A stretch of 64,000 bases of DNA from Salvator merianae (GCA_003586115.2 QVOM02000073.1:34910305-34974304); one strand, 5' to 3'. Counted from the stretch's first letter, positions 23,256 to 36,260 are shown. The notes: generated by a model from the sequence alone, not told the origin. Translations and numbers: made by a program.

Positions 23256-25463
23256 AGACTACATGCTTATTAACTGCAAGATTTTCCCCCTCAAAGCAGT
23301 AAAGAACAGCCCTTCTCAAGGTTTTAGTTTCTTTTGTGAGAGAACATACTAAAAATTTATGGCATTTTTTAAAGGATTGTTTCTTTATGAACAGAACAGC
23401 AGTGAAGGCAAGCACCAATGGCAGTACTCCCAGGCAGCTAATTCAGTTATCCTGTTCTACGGAACCAAGTGTGAAAACACCCACTAACTTAAAAGGAATT
23501 GAGTCAGGCAGCCATATCTATCTAGTCAATGCCTTGATTTTGTTTCTTGGTTAGGTTAGAAAATGTTGCTGGCATCCTGCTGCCATGGCAACTAGGAATG
23601 CTGTGCAATAGCACAAGTGCAAACATACCACTCTGTGCTCACACCCAGAAGGAAGTGCAAATGCAGTGTACCAGGAAAAATCCAGCTGCTCCTAGTACAG
23701 CTGTGGAGCATGATTTTGTGCTCCACAGTTAGTAGTGATCAGAAACAGGTGTAGCTTGCTTCCGATCACCAGGGCCTTCACGAAATGCAGAAGCACGTGA
23801 CTAGTGAATGTCCACAACACTCACTAGTGGCAAGCACAGAAAGGCCCATAGAATTTCTGCTTAGTTGGGTTTTGGACTGAACCTTTTAGCAATGTTCAGT
23901 CTGACAATGAATCCTATGAACACTCCTGAGTTGGTATCAGTGGTTTGGCACGACTCTACAACAGCTTCGTCTTAAATTTTGCAAGCAGCATAAAAAAGAG
24001 AAAAGTGAAAACAAAGTCTCTTCTCTTTGAAATGGTTGAAATGCCAGTAGTATCTATTATTTCATACTTTCTGGCGTCATTGGCAACTCCTTTTTTCTTC
24101 TTCTTTTCCTTATCATTGCTATACTTTTGCTTTCTTTTGATGAGTAGACTGACAGTTCTCAGGATTATCTCATCCTTCATCTTCTTTGTTTCCCCTCTGT
24201 TACCTGTTGGCTCAGGGCACAGATTTTTCTATCCAAATCTCTATTTCCCTGGTTATCAGTTTCTCTAGCGATACTTGTGAGATGCCTACACTTTTGGCTT
24301 TGGGGAGTCTATTCAAGCCTTCCCAGTGTGGATGGTTTCCTTTCACAACAATCATTTTAATAATGCTTTTATGTAGTTGTAAATGTAATTATCTGTTTTA
24401 GTTACTGTTTTATAAACAAGTTTAAGATTTGTTTAAGAAGAGGTATAGAAATATTTTAAATAAACTCTGGCCTGTTATGATATGACTAAGTATAAATTAA
24501 TTGATGTGGTACATGAAGCTAATATGCTGTACCAAGTGATATGAGAAGCTGGAGGCAGATGGGAGACCATTTTTGAATAAAAACATTGTCTCCTGTGATG
24601 CTAGGCTGATATAAAACCCTGTGTAGGAAAGGTTTTCCTTTTTGAAAATCCAAGTTACCGTTCTCCCCCCTCGTTCTTTCACTACTTGCTTCAGAATACT
24701 GTGTGGCAACTGAGGAAGGCAATGCAACGTATTACTGGAACAGTGGAAATATTGTACCTTTCCTAATGCAATGTATCCTGGTTCTGTAAAGCAGCATTCT
24801 AATCCAATCAAGAGATTAGTGTCTCGAGCAAAAACAGAATCTTTCTCCCTTTACTACTTGAACAAGTACTATAAGAATTGATGCATTTCTGATTGGAATG
24901 TATTTTTATTTAGAGAGAACTGCAACGTTGTTTTGTCCAAAGCCCCACGGCCGGCATCAGAAAACATCTGGGGAATGGCACTAGACTCTTTCATTTACGT
25001 TCTAGTGTCTGGTGGCCAATATTTGTGAAATGCAGAACAGACTGGTTCACAGATGGTATGCCACTCCCACCCAGCTTCCCCAAGATCACACGGCTTATGG
25101 CTGGCATTGCTCACCTGAAGTGGGCCTACAAAAAGGTGGCCTTTTTTTGGGCTATGATTCAACAGGAAAGCCAAGGTATACTTAAGGTCCCAGTAGTCTT
25201 TACACCAATTCTTTGCCTACTACATGTATACCAGGAAGAGAACTCTATAGTTGAACTGGCTGCAAAATGCAAATAGTGCAGAACTGGGAAACGCATGCCG
25301 TTCTCAACATACAGGCCTGGTATAGACAGCTATGGGATCTGATAACAGCAGAGAGTCTGTCCTCATACTATCGCAAATTACAGGGTCAGACTTGGGAGAA
25401 GCCATACGTGACTTCTGGCAATCCTTGCTCACCAGAATGGCTGAATGGGTAGATCTTGTAGTT

Positions 25464-25640
25464 GGTAGAATGTAGGCTTTCACGGCCCATTTCAATCTCA
25501 TTTTTAGCAGTTTTTGGACTGTTGTGCTGTCCATAGTTCTTCTGGGAACCTAAGCTTCTATGTGTTCCATAGTTCTTCTGAGAACCTAAGCTTTCAGATA
25601 TAGCTATGATATCCATCTTCAGAGGGTTTGACTTCTGGAA
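25464..25640. repeat. Interspersed repeat U, copy 1
   Basis: It starts GTAGAATGTAGGCTTTCACG and ends TTCAGAGGGTTTGACTTCTGG. The start is repeated at 27864, and the end is found inverted at 28540-28600. Class unknown. It contains a 36-bp tandem duplication. Confidence 0.6.
25531..25602. repeat. 36-bp tandem duplication
   Basis: Two adjacent units (25531-25566 and 25567-25602) each begin CCATAGTTCTTCTG, followed by GAACCTAAGCTT. They lie inside repeat U. Confidence 0.9.
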
Positions 25641-27861
25641 TCCTACGTAGTTATCCTACGTGTGGACAATGCAGCAGCATGGTTTTGTATGCTTCATTCA
25701 TGCACCACACACAACACATTTGTTTGTTGCTGCTGCTGTTTATTTGTTATCTCTTTTTATACTTTGCTTTTAAGGCTCCTTTCTTCTTCAATGTGCTTCC
25801 TGGCCTGAGAAATTATTGACTGTGATCTGCAGTTTTGCAAAACTGGTATTAAACACTAAGTCATGAGTTTGGGGGTTGAATTTTAGCATTAAAGACTTTG
25901 GCATTTTATGCATCTTACCTACCTTGGAGCAGTTTAACTATTCCTCTCCAGCCTGTCTCAGTTCAAGCCCAACAGGTGCCATCCTCATTGTGAGGGCTGG
26001 AACACTGCTGTTCTGGTCCAACACCAGCAGCAATGCTAATGTGCCTTCCTTCTTCCACTTCAGGTGAAGCAAACTCCAGATGCAAACACCAGTCACCCTT
26101 GTCTGCAACTGGCCCATTCCAACATCACATCCAGTGCACAAGGAAGGGCTGAACTACCTCTATGTCAGAGTTTCGAAGATAATCTTTGAACCTTGCATAA
26201 GGAACAATGGAAAATACTACAGCCCAACTTTGAAGCTTATGCTAGCTTTGAGGTCCTGGCATTTCCTTGTCCCAGAGCAGGTGTCCCAGAGCAGGTGTGG
26301 AAGCGCCCATGCCTGGATGCCTGTGTGGTGTTAGCACGCTTTCAGCCTTTTCAAACTGGTACACTGATAAATGGAGAGAGGAAGCCCTATGGACACAATG
26401 AAAGGCACAAAATGCCGCAAAGAAGAACACTGGTCTCTTCTGATGATGGTTTTAAGATGGTTTTAAAAGTTGGTTTTAAGATGCCTCTAAACTGAAATGA
26501 ATATCTAAGTAGATGTACATTCATAAAAAGCATGCTGAAGTCAGCCTTGAGTGGGAAATCCTTGCTCACATAATGGTGTCTGTTTCAGGGGAGTCAGCGA
26601 TATCCACAGCTTTCACCTAAAAGCTGCCCACTGGAGGGCTTCAGCCCCACATACTGTCATTTTCCCTTAGGGTCATTTTGCTCCTTTTTTACTCCAGAAC
26701 TAGTAGAGAAAATACACTCAGACAGGGTTGACATCTTTGCCTCAACATGTAAATGCCAAGAAAATGGAGGAATAACAGGATATGCCCCTTTATTTCATAA
26801 GCATTTACTCTCTAGTAAAATATGTATCCCTAGGGTTCCCATGCCAGCAATTAGGTTTTTGTCAATAACCAGAAGGTCAGTTCAGGCCAATGGATCTGTG
26901 AGAAACCAGATGACCAGCACTGATGAAATGAAGCACTGTCTACTTTATGATGCAATCCATTCATCAGTTAATCACACAGCTTAATGAAATAATGCTATCA
27001 GGACTATTTTTTTCATAATTCTATCATACTGTGCATGCGGACAAATAGATTGAAAGTGTTCACTAGGCCTGTGTTTTACCCAGGAAAATGTCAGGATTGA
27101 TAGCTACTTACTGAATTAGCTGAGAGCATAATTAGCCGCAATGAAAAAAAATTATAAGACACATTGAAAGAAAGGTTATGATCTATGATAATAGCTTTTG
27201 CTTATTCTGGAGGCAAAGCTATCTGTTTTGTGGACATTCCCCTACAGTAGCTGAACAGTTACTTGCTGAAGTTCTGTCCTGCCATGTGTTTCAGTTGGAC
27301 TTTCTATAGACATAGCCACATTTTGCATGCTGGAAAATTTTAAAACCAAACATGGACTTGCAGTTCTCATTAAAAATACCAGCTGCTGCCATGTCCCAAC
27401 AACTATTCACTCCCCAAAGATGAACAGATCTTCAGACTTTAAACAATCAGATCACATATCTGCATTCCCTAAATTAATCCAACTATAGTAGCTGTTAGTT
27501 TCAACTATCTGAATACTATATCAAATGCAGACCCAACTTTTTGTTATTACTCCACTGAGGACCAGTATCCTGGCCATTGATAAATAACATGGATAAATAA
27601 ATGAATGAGATTGTAACAATTATCTCACAGGAAGAAATCTGCACATTTTCCTCTGTATTGAAGCAAGCAGAGTCAGTCAGAAGGGAATTTAAAGACATGG
27701 AAACTACTGCCCAATCTGAATGCTCAACATTTTAATGTTGAAATACATGTTATCCTGTCTTGCATCATATTTAATTTTTCACAATTTGGGATAGACAATA
27801 CGGAGCAGAATGTCCTTCCTGAGTCTGCACAGGGAAACTGCACAGGAAGAAAATGGGGGAG

Positions 27862-28622
27862 TGGTAGAATGTAGGCTTTCATGGCCAGTTTCAATCTTAT
27901 TTGTAGCAGTTTGTGGGATTTGAGTTCTGGAGAGTCAAAGGGCATTTTTGCACTTACCAGAGGAGAACGTTCTAATTAGCAGGCTTCAGGCCAGTGAAGA
28001 TGGAGTCTGTTGAGTGCTATACGCACTTGCCAGCCAGGGAAACGACTCCAAGCTGACCAGCAGAGGGAGCGGTGCGGATGGGAATCTGCTAGGCAGGAAG
28101 TGAGGCAACGAATCATAGAGGCACGGATGCAAAGATAGAGCTAGTAACCCGAAACATAGAGCTACTGTTCGAAGTTAGAGTAGCTCCTTTTGGAGCTGTC
28201 TTTGCAACGGCAGCCAGGGTGCAAAGCCCAAAGGGCAAACAGGGTTGCAAAGCAGCAGACTGCACCTGTGTGGCCACGCCAGCCCCTTCCCGCTGCCATT
28301 TTGAGCCAGGAAGCAGTGCAAAAGCAACTTCCCCAATCTGCGCTTGATCCCGCAGGTCAAAATCAAGACAGCAAATTACTTGTCTAGCCTTTCCCAGCTT
28401 CAGGTATGTATCAGGTGAGCTTCGGTGAGAATCGGGAATGGTGCATGCACACGCAAGAGCCAATCCTCCATTCTAGCGAGCGGCCAAGAACGTTCTGCTT
28501 TGGAAGTGCGAACAGGCCCAATAACAATCGATTTTGTTTTTGACTCTTCCAGAAGTCAAATCCTCTGGAGATGGATATCATAACTATATCTGAAAGCTTA
28601 GGTTCTCAAAAGAGCTACAAAT
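27862..28622. repeat. Interspersed repeat U, copy 2, with nested MITE
   Basis: The left part (27864-27946) matches repeat U copy 1. The right part (28535-28615) is the inverted other end of U. The direct 13-mer GAAAATGGGGGAG occurs immediately before (27849-27861) and after (28623-28635), consistent with a target duplication. The middle is occupied by a family-A MITE. Confidence 0.6.
27948..28519. mobile_element. MITE family A, copy nested in repeat U
   Basis: The left end is GGGCATTTTTGCACTTACC…GAGAACGTTCT and the right end is AGAACGTTCTGCTTTGGAAGT…GAACAGGCCC, inverted matches of over 30 bp with gaps. The interior is GC-rich and non-coding. The flanking duplication is weak (CAAAG/CAATA at best). 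Confidence 0.7.
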
Positions 28623-28641
28623 GAAAATGGGGGAGACTTTT

Positions 28642-29948
28642 GTGATTATTCTGAAAGATCCAAATGAATCAACAGAAACAGTTAAACTTTTAATAGAGAC
28701 GTTTGGGAAGGTGGCAGGTTTAAAAATTAATGAGAAAAAGACTAAAATATTAGTTAAAATATGAGACAGAAAGAACAAGAAGATCTGGGAAGAAAAGCTG
28801 GTTTTGACATGGAAAAGAAAGTTAAATATTTAGGTGTACGGCTGACTAAACAAAACTTAGCATTGTATCAGAATAACTATGTGAAACTAATATGAAGAGG
28901 TGTTGAGTAAAAATAATGAAACAGATGATTTTTTTTCTTGAAAACAAGAGAACAGTTAAACCAGGAAGGGTTGGAGGTACAATGGTTAATGTATGCCCAA
29001 CTGATGGATGTTTTTAAAGAGGATAAAAGAAGGATGAATTTTGAATTAGAAAGACAGAAATGGGAAGAGGAATTGGAAAAAGAAGAAAGGGGGATTATAG
29101 GGGTACTGTATAATTCCCTTTTGAAAATAGAATTAGAACAAGAGCAAGTTAAAGAATGTATGACAACGTGGGCAAAAAGAAATTGGCTATAATATCTTGA
29201 TGGATCAATGGGTAAAACTGTGGACTAAAGATCTGAAATTTACTGTATGTAATATGTTGAAAGAGAATATATATAAGATGCTGTATCGATGGTATTTAAG
29301 ACATTATAAAATTTCAGAAATGTATCAAGGCATGTCAAGTAAGTGTTGGAAATGTAAAAAGCAAGAGGGTACCTTTTATCATATGTGGTGGACTTGTGCA
29401 AAAGCTAAAAAGTTTTGGGTTCAAATATATACAATTATGTAGAAAATCTTAAAGACAAACATTCCTTTTAAACCGGAATTTTTCTTACTGGGGATAACAG
29501 AAAATAATCTTGATAGTGTTAATGTGTTATTGCAAAATATTGTAACTGCAGCCAGAACTGTATATGCTCAAAAATGGAAAGGGGATAAAATACTAATGGT
29601 AGATGAATAGTTAGTCAAAATGATGGAGCTTGCTGAGATGGACAAATTGATAAATCTTTTGAGAAATAAGACAGTTGATAGGTTTTACAGAAACTAGAAA
29701 CCCTTTATTGTCTTTCTGCAAGAGCTGGACAGTAGACTTGTGATTGCTGGATTTGAAGAATGATGAAGAAAGAAGACATTTGGTGGAAAAAAAGAATGGA
29801 AAGGGAATAGGAGGGTAAGAATTATGAAACAGAAGAAACTGTCAATGAAGGAGGAAGTTGACAACAATATTGATATAAGAATGTTTAATGTAGAATGTAA
29901 TTTTATACATTTGAAATGTAATAACAATAAAGAAATTTCTGATAAAAA
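28642..29948 (+). mobile_element. L1 LINE, 5'-truncated, with 18-bp target duplication
   Basis: The plus strand encodes broken L1 ORF2. LIETFGKVAGLKINEKKTK is the region after the RT catalytic block. Near 29340-29420 CWKCKKQEGTFYH is followed by MWWTCAKAKKFW, the C-terminal Cys-rich motif. Near 29600-29760 [15 protein letters not shown] leads to the ORF2 end. It finishes with AATAAAGAAA and an A-rich tail. The perfect 18-mer AAAATGGGGGAGACTTTT lies on both sides (28624-28641 and 29949-29966). Several stops make it inactive. Confidence 0.93.
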
Positions 29949-30487
29949 AAAATGGGGGAGACTTTTTATTCTCCCCATACAATTCTCCTGAGAATATAAA
30001 GAACTCATCAGTATTTTTCTCTTCAACGAAACTGAGTATTTTTTCACAAAATAAAAAACTAATTCTTGAAGTAACTGATGCTACTGATATAAAGAGAGAA
30101 CTGTAAGATCTAGAGAATTCTGATCCACAAGTCAATCTTGGAGGTACAGACTGAGTCCAATTCAGATTCTCTATTTCCATCCCCCCACATTTTTTTCCCT
30201 TCTACCAGGGTGGAAAAAAATTCCCAGCATTTAGTTTCACTTTTAAAGATCATTTTAAGGGGGAAAATGATTTAAGCAATCCTGATCTAAAAACGAACTA
30301 TAGTGAGTGTCAAACGTCATCCATAAAATCTTACATCTGAGGTAAGCTTGTTATGAAAATACTGTTTGTTTCAAATTAAAAAAAACTAATTCTAACTGAA
30401 AAAAATAACATTTCATTGAAGTCTTCCTCCCAACAACACAGGAAAACAGGAAGGATGGGAAACTGTCCCATGATAGGAAAGAGTCTA

Positions 30488-30977
30488 GGGTTCCCTTCCA
30501 CTTGTTAGTGTGGATTATGAGAGGCCCTGTCCCCTCCTAGCATGCTCTGTCTGCACAGGATAGAGCACAGACCAGGCTAGGGCACTCAAAATGGTAGCCT
30601 AGTCTGGTTTACTGGTAGACCTTGACATCGAGGTCTACCAGAATGCTAACAGTTGTATACGAGGCATGCAGATAGCATACCTCTGTGGTTCAGAATACAT
30701 GAGATACCTATTTTGGTGGCACAGCAGGGCACACCACTAAAATGGGCTCCTTGGGAGTTCCGAAGGCCAGGAACTTTCATTCCTGGGTTTCAGAGCATTC
30801 AGAGGCTCCCCCATGCTGGCTCTGAAGCAGACACAGGCTTTGGAGCCAGTGTGGGGCTGCATGGGACAAGTTGTCCCAATGCAAACAACCTTCTCTCACA
30901 TCTGAAATAGGCTGCTAATCCTGGGACAAGGCAACCCACCCAGTCCCAAGAAAGTGGCTAAAAGTGTGAATACGGCC
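30488..30977. mobile_element. MITE family A, probable copy
   Basis: The left end is near GGGTTCCCTTCCACTTGTTAG and the right end near GTGTGAATACGGCC. It contains an inverted pair around GGTAGACCTTGACATC and GAGGTCTACCAG, plus the family block GGAACTTTCATTCCTGGG. The ends are approximate. Confidence 0.5.
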
Positions 30978-31085
30978 TTAGCAATTCAGTACTTCAAGTA
31001 GCAAAACTGTGACTTGAAATATCAGGCACGAAAGATATGGGTACAACTTGAAAAGCTGAATGGGAAGCAATACCAGAAACACTAA

Positions 31086-31510
31086 GGCATCATCCAGACT
31101 GGGCTTAAAACGTAGGATTATCCTGGAACTATGTTGGGATCGCCACATGTTTCTGTCGCAATCTTAACATAGCCCCAGGATATAGGGGTGAAATTGTGTG
31201 TATTCAGGGAAAATCAACTCTCCACCTGCCTGGATGCTTGCTTTTGCCATGGACCTTGAAGAAACTGGCATCCGCCCAGGCACAGCACTGAAATCACAAT
31301 AGAAATGGCTGCTGCAAACTTCTGGATATTTGACACCATCAAAATACTCAGAAGTAGTGGCCTTGCCATTCCAGGACCAAGCAGATAGGATAATCCAGAG
31401 AGGTAAGTGTCAGTCCTTGCCCTGTAATGTTGCCCTGTTATCTGGCAGAGACAGTGAGAAGCAATTGCAAACAGGATCCCGCATTTTCCTCTCACTGTCT
31501 AGAGGCAGCC
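31086..31510. mobile_element. MITE family B, copy 1
   Basis: It begins GGCATCATCCAGACTGGGCT and ends with CATTTTCCTCTCACTGTCTAGAGGC. The right half (ACACCATCAAAATAC, GGTAAGTGTCAGTCCTTGCC, TATCTGGCAGAGACAGTGAG) is shared with the two other family-B copies. Left and right ends are loosely inverted. Non-coding. Confidence 0.6.
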
Positions 31511-31642
31511 TATTATATAAAAGAAAGTCCCACAAGGTATGGTATGGATGTCCTATATCTTGTGAATAACTTGAAAACATGGGACAGAAGAGGTTTCTAT
31601 CTTTTCCCTCAATGATTATCAGTAGAGGCATCAGCCACACTT

Positions 31643-31900
31643 AGGCCACCTCCAGATGGTGAAAGGAAAATGCAGGATCCTGTTTGGATCCTGCAGTTGC
31701 CTCTTGCCATCCCTGCCAGATAGCAAGGCAAAATCACAGGGCAAGCACAGGCACTTACCTGTCTGAACACTTGCTCCCATGATGGCACGGCACATACATC
31801 CAGGTAATTTGATGGCGTGAAATACCCGGAAGTGTGCAATCGTTGACTCCAAGCATGCACGGCAGCCATTTTCAACCTGGTTTGGCCCACATATACACAA
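31643..31900. mobile_element. MITE family B, copy 2, inverted orientation
   Basis: It starts AGGCCACCTCCAGATGGTG, followed by AAAGGAAAATGCAGGATCCT, the reverse complement of the right end of copy 1. The interior matches copy 1 reversed through CTGCCAGATAGCAAGGC and GATGGCGTGAAATACCC. With copy 1 it forms an inverted pair about 130 bp apart. The far end is not resolved. Confidence 0.6.
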
Positions 31901-33859
31901 TGGCCATTTTGAAGATGGTGGATACCAAGAGCTATATACAGAAAACCCAGTTTTGGAGTTGTATTGAGAGATTTCACCAATATCCAAAGGATTGCCACAG
32001 ACATGTGTACCAATCCCACCACAGTGCAAGGATTGAAGTAGAGCCAGTAGCAAGTGCCATTCAAGACAATACTAATTTACCTGGGCATTATATGGAAATG
32101 AAACAAAATAAATTCACATGCTGATGACATTTATTAATCTCAGGAGATCCAGTGTAGGCAATGAAGATTTTTAAAGCAGGTGCTACTACATTGTGGCAGA
32201 GCATCAGGCCTATAGGTGAACTTAGAGAAGTCTGAAGTCTTATTCAAGAATGTAAAACCATGCACACAATTAGAAACTAGAAAAATTAGTAACATCAATT
32301 TAAGAAATGTGAAAATAAAATAGTTTGAATAAATTAAGAGAAGCAACCATAAACCATTATGGCAAGAAACAACTAAAAATTATAAAAAAATAGAGGAAAC
32401 TGAAACTATGTAAAAAGATTGAAGCTGTGAGAATTATGATTCTGCTAAAATTTGTTTTGCTTTCACACGATGCCTCTTTGATCCCTAACTTAGAGAAAAA
32501 AAACCATGAGTGTCACACGCAGTTTTGTAGCAAACAACCAGAGAAGGGGGATGGGGAATCCCAAAATTAACAATATATTTTGATGCTTTTCAAATACAAA
32601 AAATATTTATAATACATAATAAAGATCAGTGAAATTGAAGAGATCTGGAACTTGAAGAACTGCAAGACATTAAGGACAACCATCTCTTCTTAGCATCTGT
32701 AACGCAGACACTTGTAGCCATGCCATACAGAAACTGGAGCGCATAACTATGTACAAATTGATATGTATTTTATGAAATATAACTATATAAATACAGGGAA
32801 TCTGACCAGAATCCTGGACCCTGTAGAAACCAGATTTTCTCTGCTTATCTCTTGAATAAGTTAACCTGGCTGCTGAGAGTCAGCTCAGGAAATTACACAT
32901 TAATAGTTAACAAAAGATTGGGCAACTATTTGGCCATCACCTAGTCCTATTGTTCAAGCCTACATCTTGAGAACTTCTCATTAAGAATGCAAGTAACACA
33001 ATTTAAGCTCATCAACCAGGGTAGTTGTCTGTTTATCTACGTGACAAAGCACACATCTTTGCTCAGCTAAAAGCAAGTTTCCTCCTTTTTCTACTTGGGA
33101 AAAATAATATAAAAAGTTCAGGTTTTTACTATTAGGAAGTTAGCTAGGAGAAGAGAAGAGAAAGAAGCATAAGTTAGCAGGAGAAGAAGAGAGCATCTCA
33201 GTGCCATTTTTACCTTCGCTGAGAGCTGATTTTACTTCCCTCCTGAAATGGAGAGAGAACAGATTTTTCTAAAGAATTGCTTGATCCTAATGCTTGCTTG
33301 CAGTTTCCTTTATTTTCCTTTTTGAGCTGATTTCACTTAAAGAGGGACTTCCATATCTCTCTCAATGCCCCTTGGCAAAAGAGCTGTTTTTGTTTCTAAA
33401 GGAGTAAGGGTTGTGGAGCCTCGTCCACATCCCATTCTCTGATTTTTCACCCATTTTGCCTGCAAGAGACTTATGTATCTTTTCCCCCAAATTTTCCTTT
33501 TTGGTATGATGACATTTTACTTGGAGAAGACTACAGATGGGTGAGATTTACTCCTTTAGTGCTAGGAACCTCTCTAGTCTCCATTGCTAGCTTCTTCCAG
33601 ACTCTCTCTCTTTCTCCCCACCTCCCTTCTACCCCTTTTACACTTACTAACTAGGTTTCCTTACTTAGTTTGGAGCCAAGCCTTTTTCTTTTCTTTTTCC
33701 AAATGCCAAACTACCTATCCTGCTTATGAAACTAGCTGATTCCAACAAATTACATTGTTTATTGCTATTTCTTTGGATTTCAATCTTTTTGCTGGGTCCT
33801 AATAAAGATGCACCATTCTTTTCAAGGATTACCTTCTCTTTATTTGCATTTTCTATGTC

Positions 33860-35165
33860 AATTTAGCATTATTAAAACCATAACCGAGAAATCGATCCCT
33901 AAAAAGGTCTAATGCCTGGGTTAAAGCTAATTTCCCCAAAATATCTTCCCAGAGCTCGGCCTTTAACACATCCAAAAGAACAATGGAATATGTGGGAATG
34001 GGAAATTCCTTTTTAAAATGTACGTTAATCAGTTGGCTAAGATGGAACAAAAAAGTTTTGCTTCTCCCTTCACCAAAGATGGCTCTCAAAGCCATACCTC
34101 AAATATCATGTATATTGACACAAACTCAGTCTCTATAAACAAATTGGAAGATTTATACAACACGAATAAGAAACCCAGATCAATTCAGCAACTGCATGAT
34201 ACTTCAGAAACGACAATATACAAAGGGTGGGAATCAATTTCCTCCATGCTATTATACCTAAACAGGCCTATAAAACAGCAATGATAAGACAAACAGTGAG
34301 ATTTTTATTATAGAAAATATCTGGTTTATTCACCTCGCTGTATAGATCGCTTCTGAGTACAAATAGCAAATTCTCTAACAGAACAAAGCAAGCATGAGAG
34401 GACAATTTACAAGACTCTTTCAAAAGATATATGGCAGGATATTCTCAATAAACTACATACTTGGCATTCTTCTGTTAAGATAAAAGAAAACATTAAAAAT
34501 TCGCTACAGATGGCATCATACTCCAAGTATACTTTCCAACATTGCAAATAATGTTTTGTCTCCTTTCTGGCATGGCTGTAAGGAGACAGTTCTCATTTTG
34601 ATCTCTAGTGGACATGTCCTAAAACTGAAGTTTTTTGGCCAAAGATAGGGATGGAATTGGCCAAAATACTGAACGCTACACTAACACTCACTCCTACACT
34701 CTGCTTTTTTAACAGATTTGACAGTACACATACAAGGTTATCTCATAAAAATCTATTAAAAATTTTGCTTGCAGCTGCTAAGCTAATGATTGTGCAATGT
34801 TGGAAATGTATAAGAAACTTAATCTAGAACTTCGGTATGACAAAGTATGGGACATTGCTATTAACAAACTTCTAACTTGGCAATTAAGAAAAATGTAGCA
34901 TCCAGAAACATCAGACTCTTTTCAAGAAATTGAAAAGTGCATTACCTAATCTACATTTTTCAAACTAGCTGGACTCAAAAGTATGTAACTGGTGGTTCAA
35001 AACACATATTTCTACATAAGTTAGCAATAACAGAAGGTTAAGTTATAAATTATTTTTTAATAGTGGGATTTTGTATGATAAGACACATGGAATGATTTCA
35101 GATTTATAACTTTGTTTTAGTCATTTTTTTAACTATAATAATTTTTATGAAACATAACAAAATAT
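33860..35165 (+). mobile_element. L1 LINE 3' half, degraded
   Basis: With frameshifts the plus strand at 34590-34730 reads an HFDL.WTCPKTEVFWPKIG block and then MELAKILNATLTLTPTLCFF. This is the L1 ORF2 C-terminus after the Cys-rich motif. LNLELRYDKVWDIAINKLL follows at about 34820-34890. An AT-rich 3' UTR runs to about 35165. The 5' limit is uncertain. The reverse-strand ORF at 33853-34095 is a shadow. Confidence 0.7.
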
Positions 35166-35482
35166 ATATACTTTAAAAAGAGACACTAAACCACAGCTGA
35201 GTGCTACACGTTATCGGAGTCACCCTCTTCTCTGTTCTCTTCTCTGTTGAAGAGGATATCTTTCCATTTCCACTGCCCATATTTAGAGAAGGGATAACCC
35301 TTTGACTGTACTGTCAGTCAAATTGTGTCACTTCCTCTGCATTCCAGCCCACCCATTAGCACCTCAGTAAGAATCTGTTTAAGAATTTTGATACTGCACA
35401 TCTTGTTCCATACTCAAGTTAGTAAATAAATCTTCTGCAAAAAGATCACAGCAGCAGGAAAACGTATCAGGAGACAGAAATA

Positions 35483-36000
35483 CCGTCATACCTTGGTACG
35501 TGACTGCTTTGAAACTCGTTGAATTTGTTACTCAACGCATTTTGATGCAAGCTTTTTGTCCTGGTACTCATTGTTTGTTTGGTACTCGAAGCTAGAACTT
35601 GTCAGTGCAGGTTGCCTCATGACTCACTACCCTTTCCAACCAAAACAAAGGGTCACACGGTAGTCACACGGTAGCTCTTGCCCTGTGCACATCCCCTTGT
35701 GGTCTTAACCTGGTCTTCTGTGGTCATTTTGTGTATTTTTGAGCTTTTTTTCTCATCACCGGCCGAAACAAAGAGTCACGTACTAGTCGTGCAGTAGCTC
35801 CTGCCCTGTGCACATGATGTAAAGTAATGATATACAACCCATCTTTTACATATTACCTTAAAAATGTGCATTGTCTTTGGTTTGGGAACGCATTGAATTT
35901 ATTTACATTATTCCTTATGGGAAAAATTTGTTTGGTACTCATTGTTTTTGGTACTCATCGTGCCTCCCGGAACCAATGAACGAGTACCAAGGTATGACTG
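35483..36000. mobile_element. Tigger/mariner-like non-autonomous DNA transposon
   Basis: A 518-bp element with inverted ends CCGTCATACCTTGGTAC and GTACCAAGGTATGACTG, flanked by TA on both sides (35481-35482 and 36001-36002), as in Tc1/mariner transposons. It has several GGTACTC motifs near the ends. An internal direct repeat of about 52 bp occurs at 35641-35692 and 35763-35815, each ending GCCCTGTGCACAT. No transposase ORF. Confidence 0.88.
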
Positions 36001-36054
36001 TACTTGAGGGTTACCCATAAAGTCTGCAACTGCATAGATTCATCCAAAACTTAA

Positions 36055-36260
36055 AAGCATAAGAAGTGCTGCACTGAATCAGATCCATGGCCCACCTAGT
36101 TCAGCAGTCTGTTCACACAGTGGACAGTCAACTGCACAAGGAAGTCCATCAGCAGGACACAAGTTACTAGCTTGCTCTGCTTACAATTTTCTAGCAGCTG
36201 GCAAACACTGTCCCATTAAAGAGGCATTCACCTTGTCTGTCATCAGGGCTAATACTAATG
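36055..36260 (-). mobile_element. CR1 LINE 3' end, antisense
   Basis: It begins AGCATAAGAAGTGCTG, followed by GATCCATGGCCCACCTAGTT and CACACAGTGG, the reverse complement of the CR1 3' terminus. It starts about 55 bp from the end of the Tigger-like element. Strongly truncated. Confidence 0.8.

Noticed and set aside
23956..24180. Lysine-rich minus-strand ORF here and a similar one at 61706-61921, possibly a conserved basic protein.
   Set aside because: The similarity is mainly T-rich/TTC-rich DNA composition. No splice context or domain. Perhaps LINE 5' sequence, but unsupported.
31609..32064. A 151-codon minus-strand ORF that could be a gene.
   Set aside because: It overlaps MITE family B copy 2 and unassigned intron, has no recognisable domain, and the shared sequence is repetitive.
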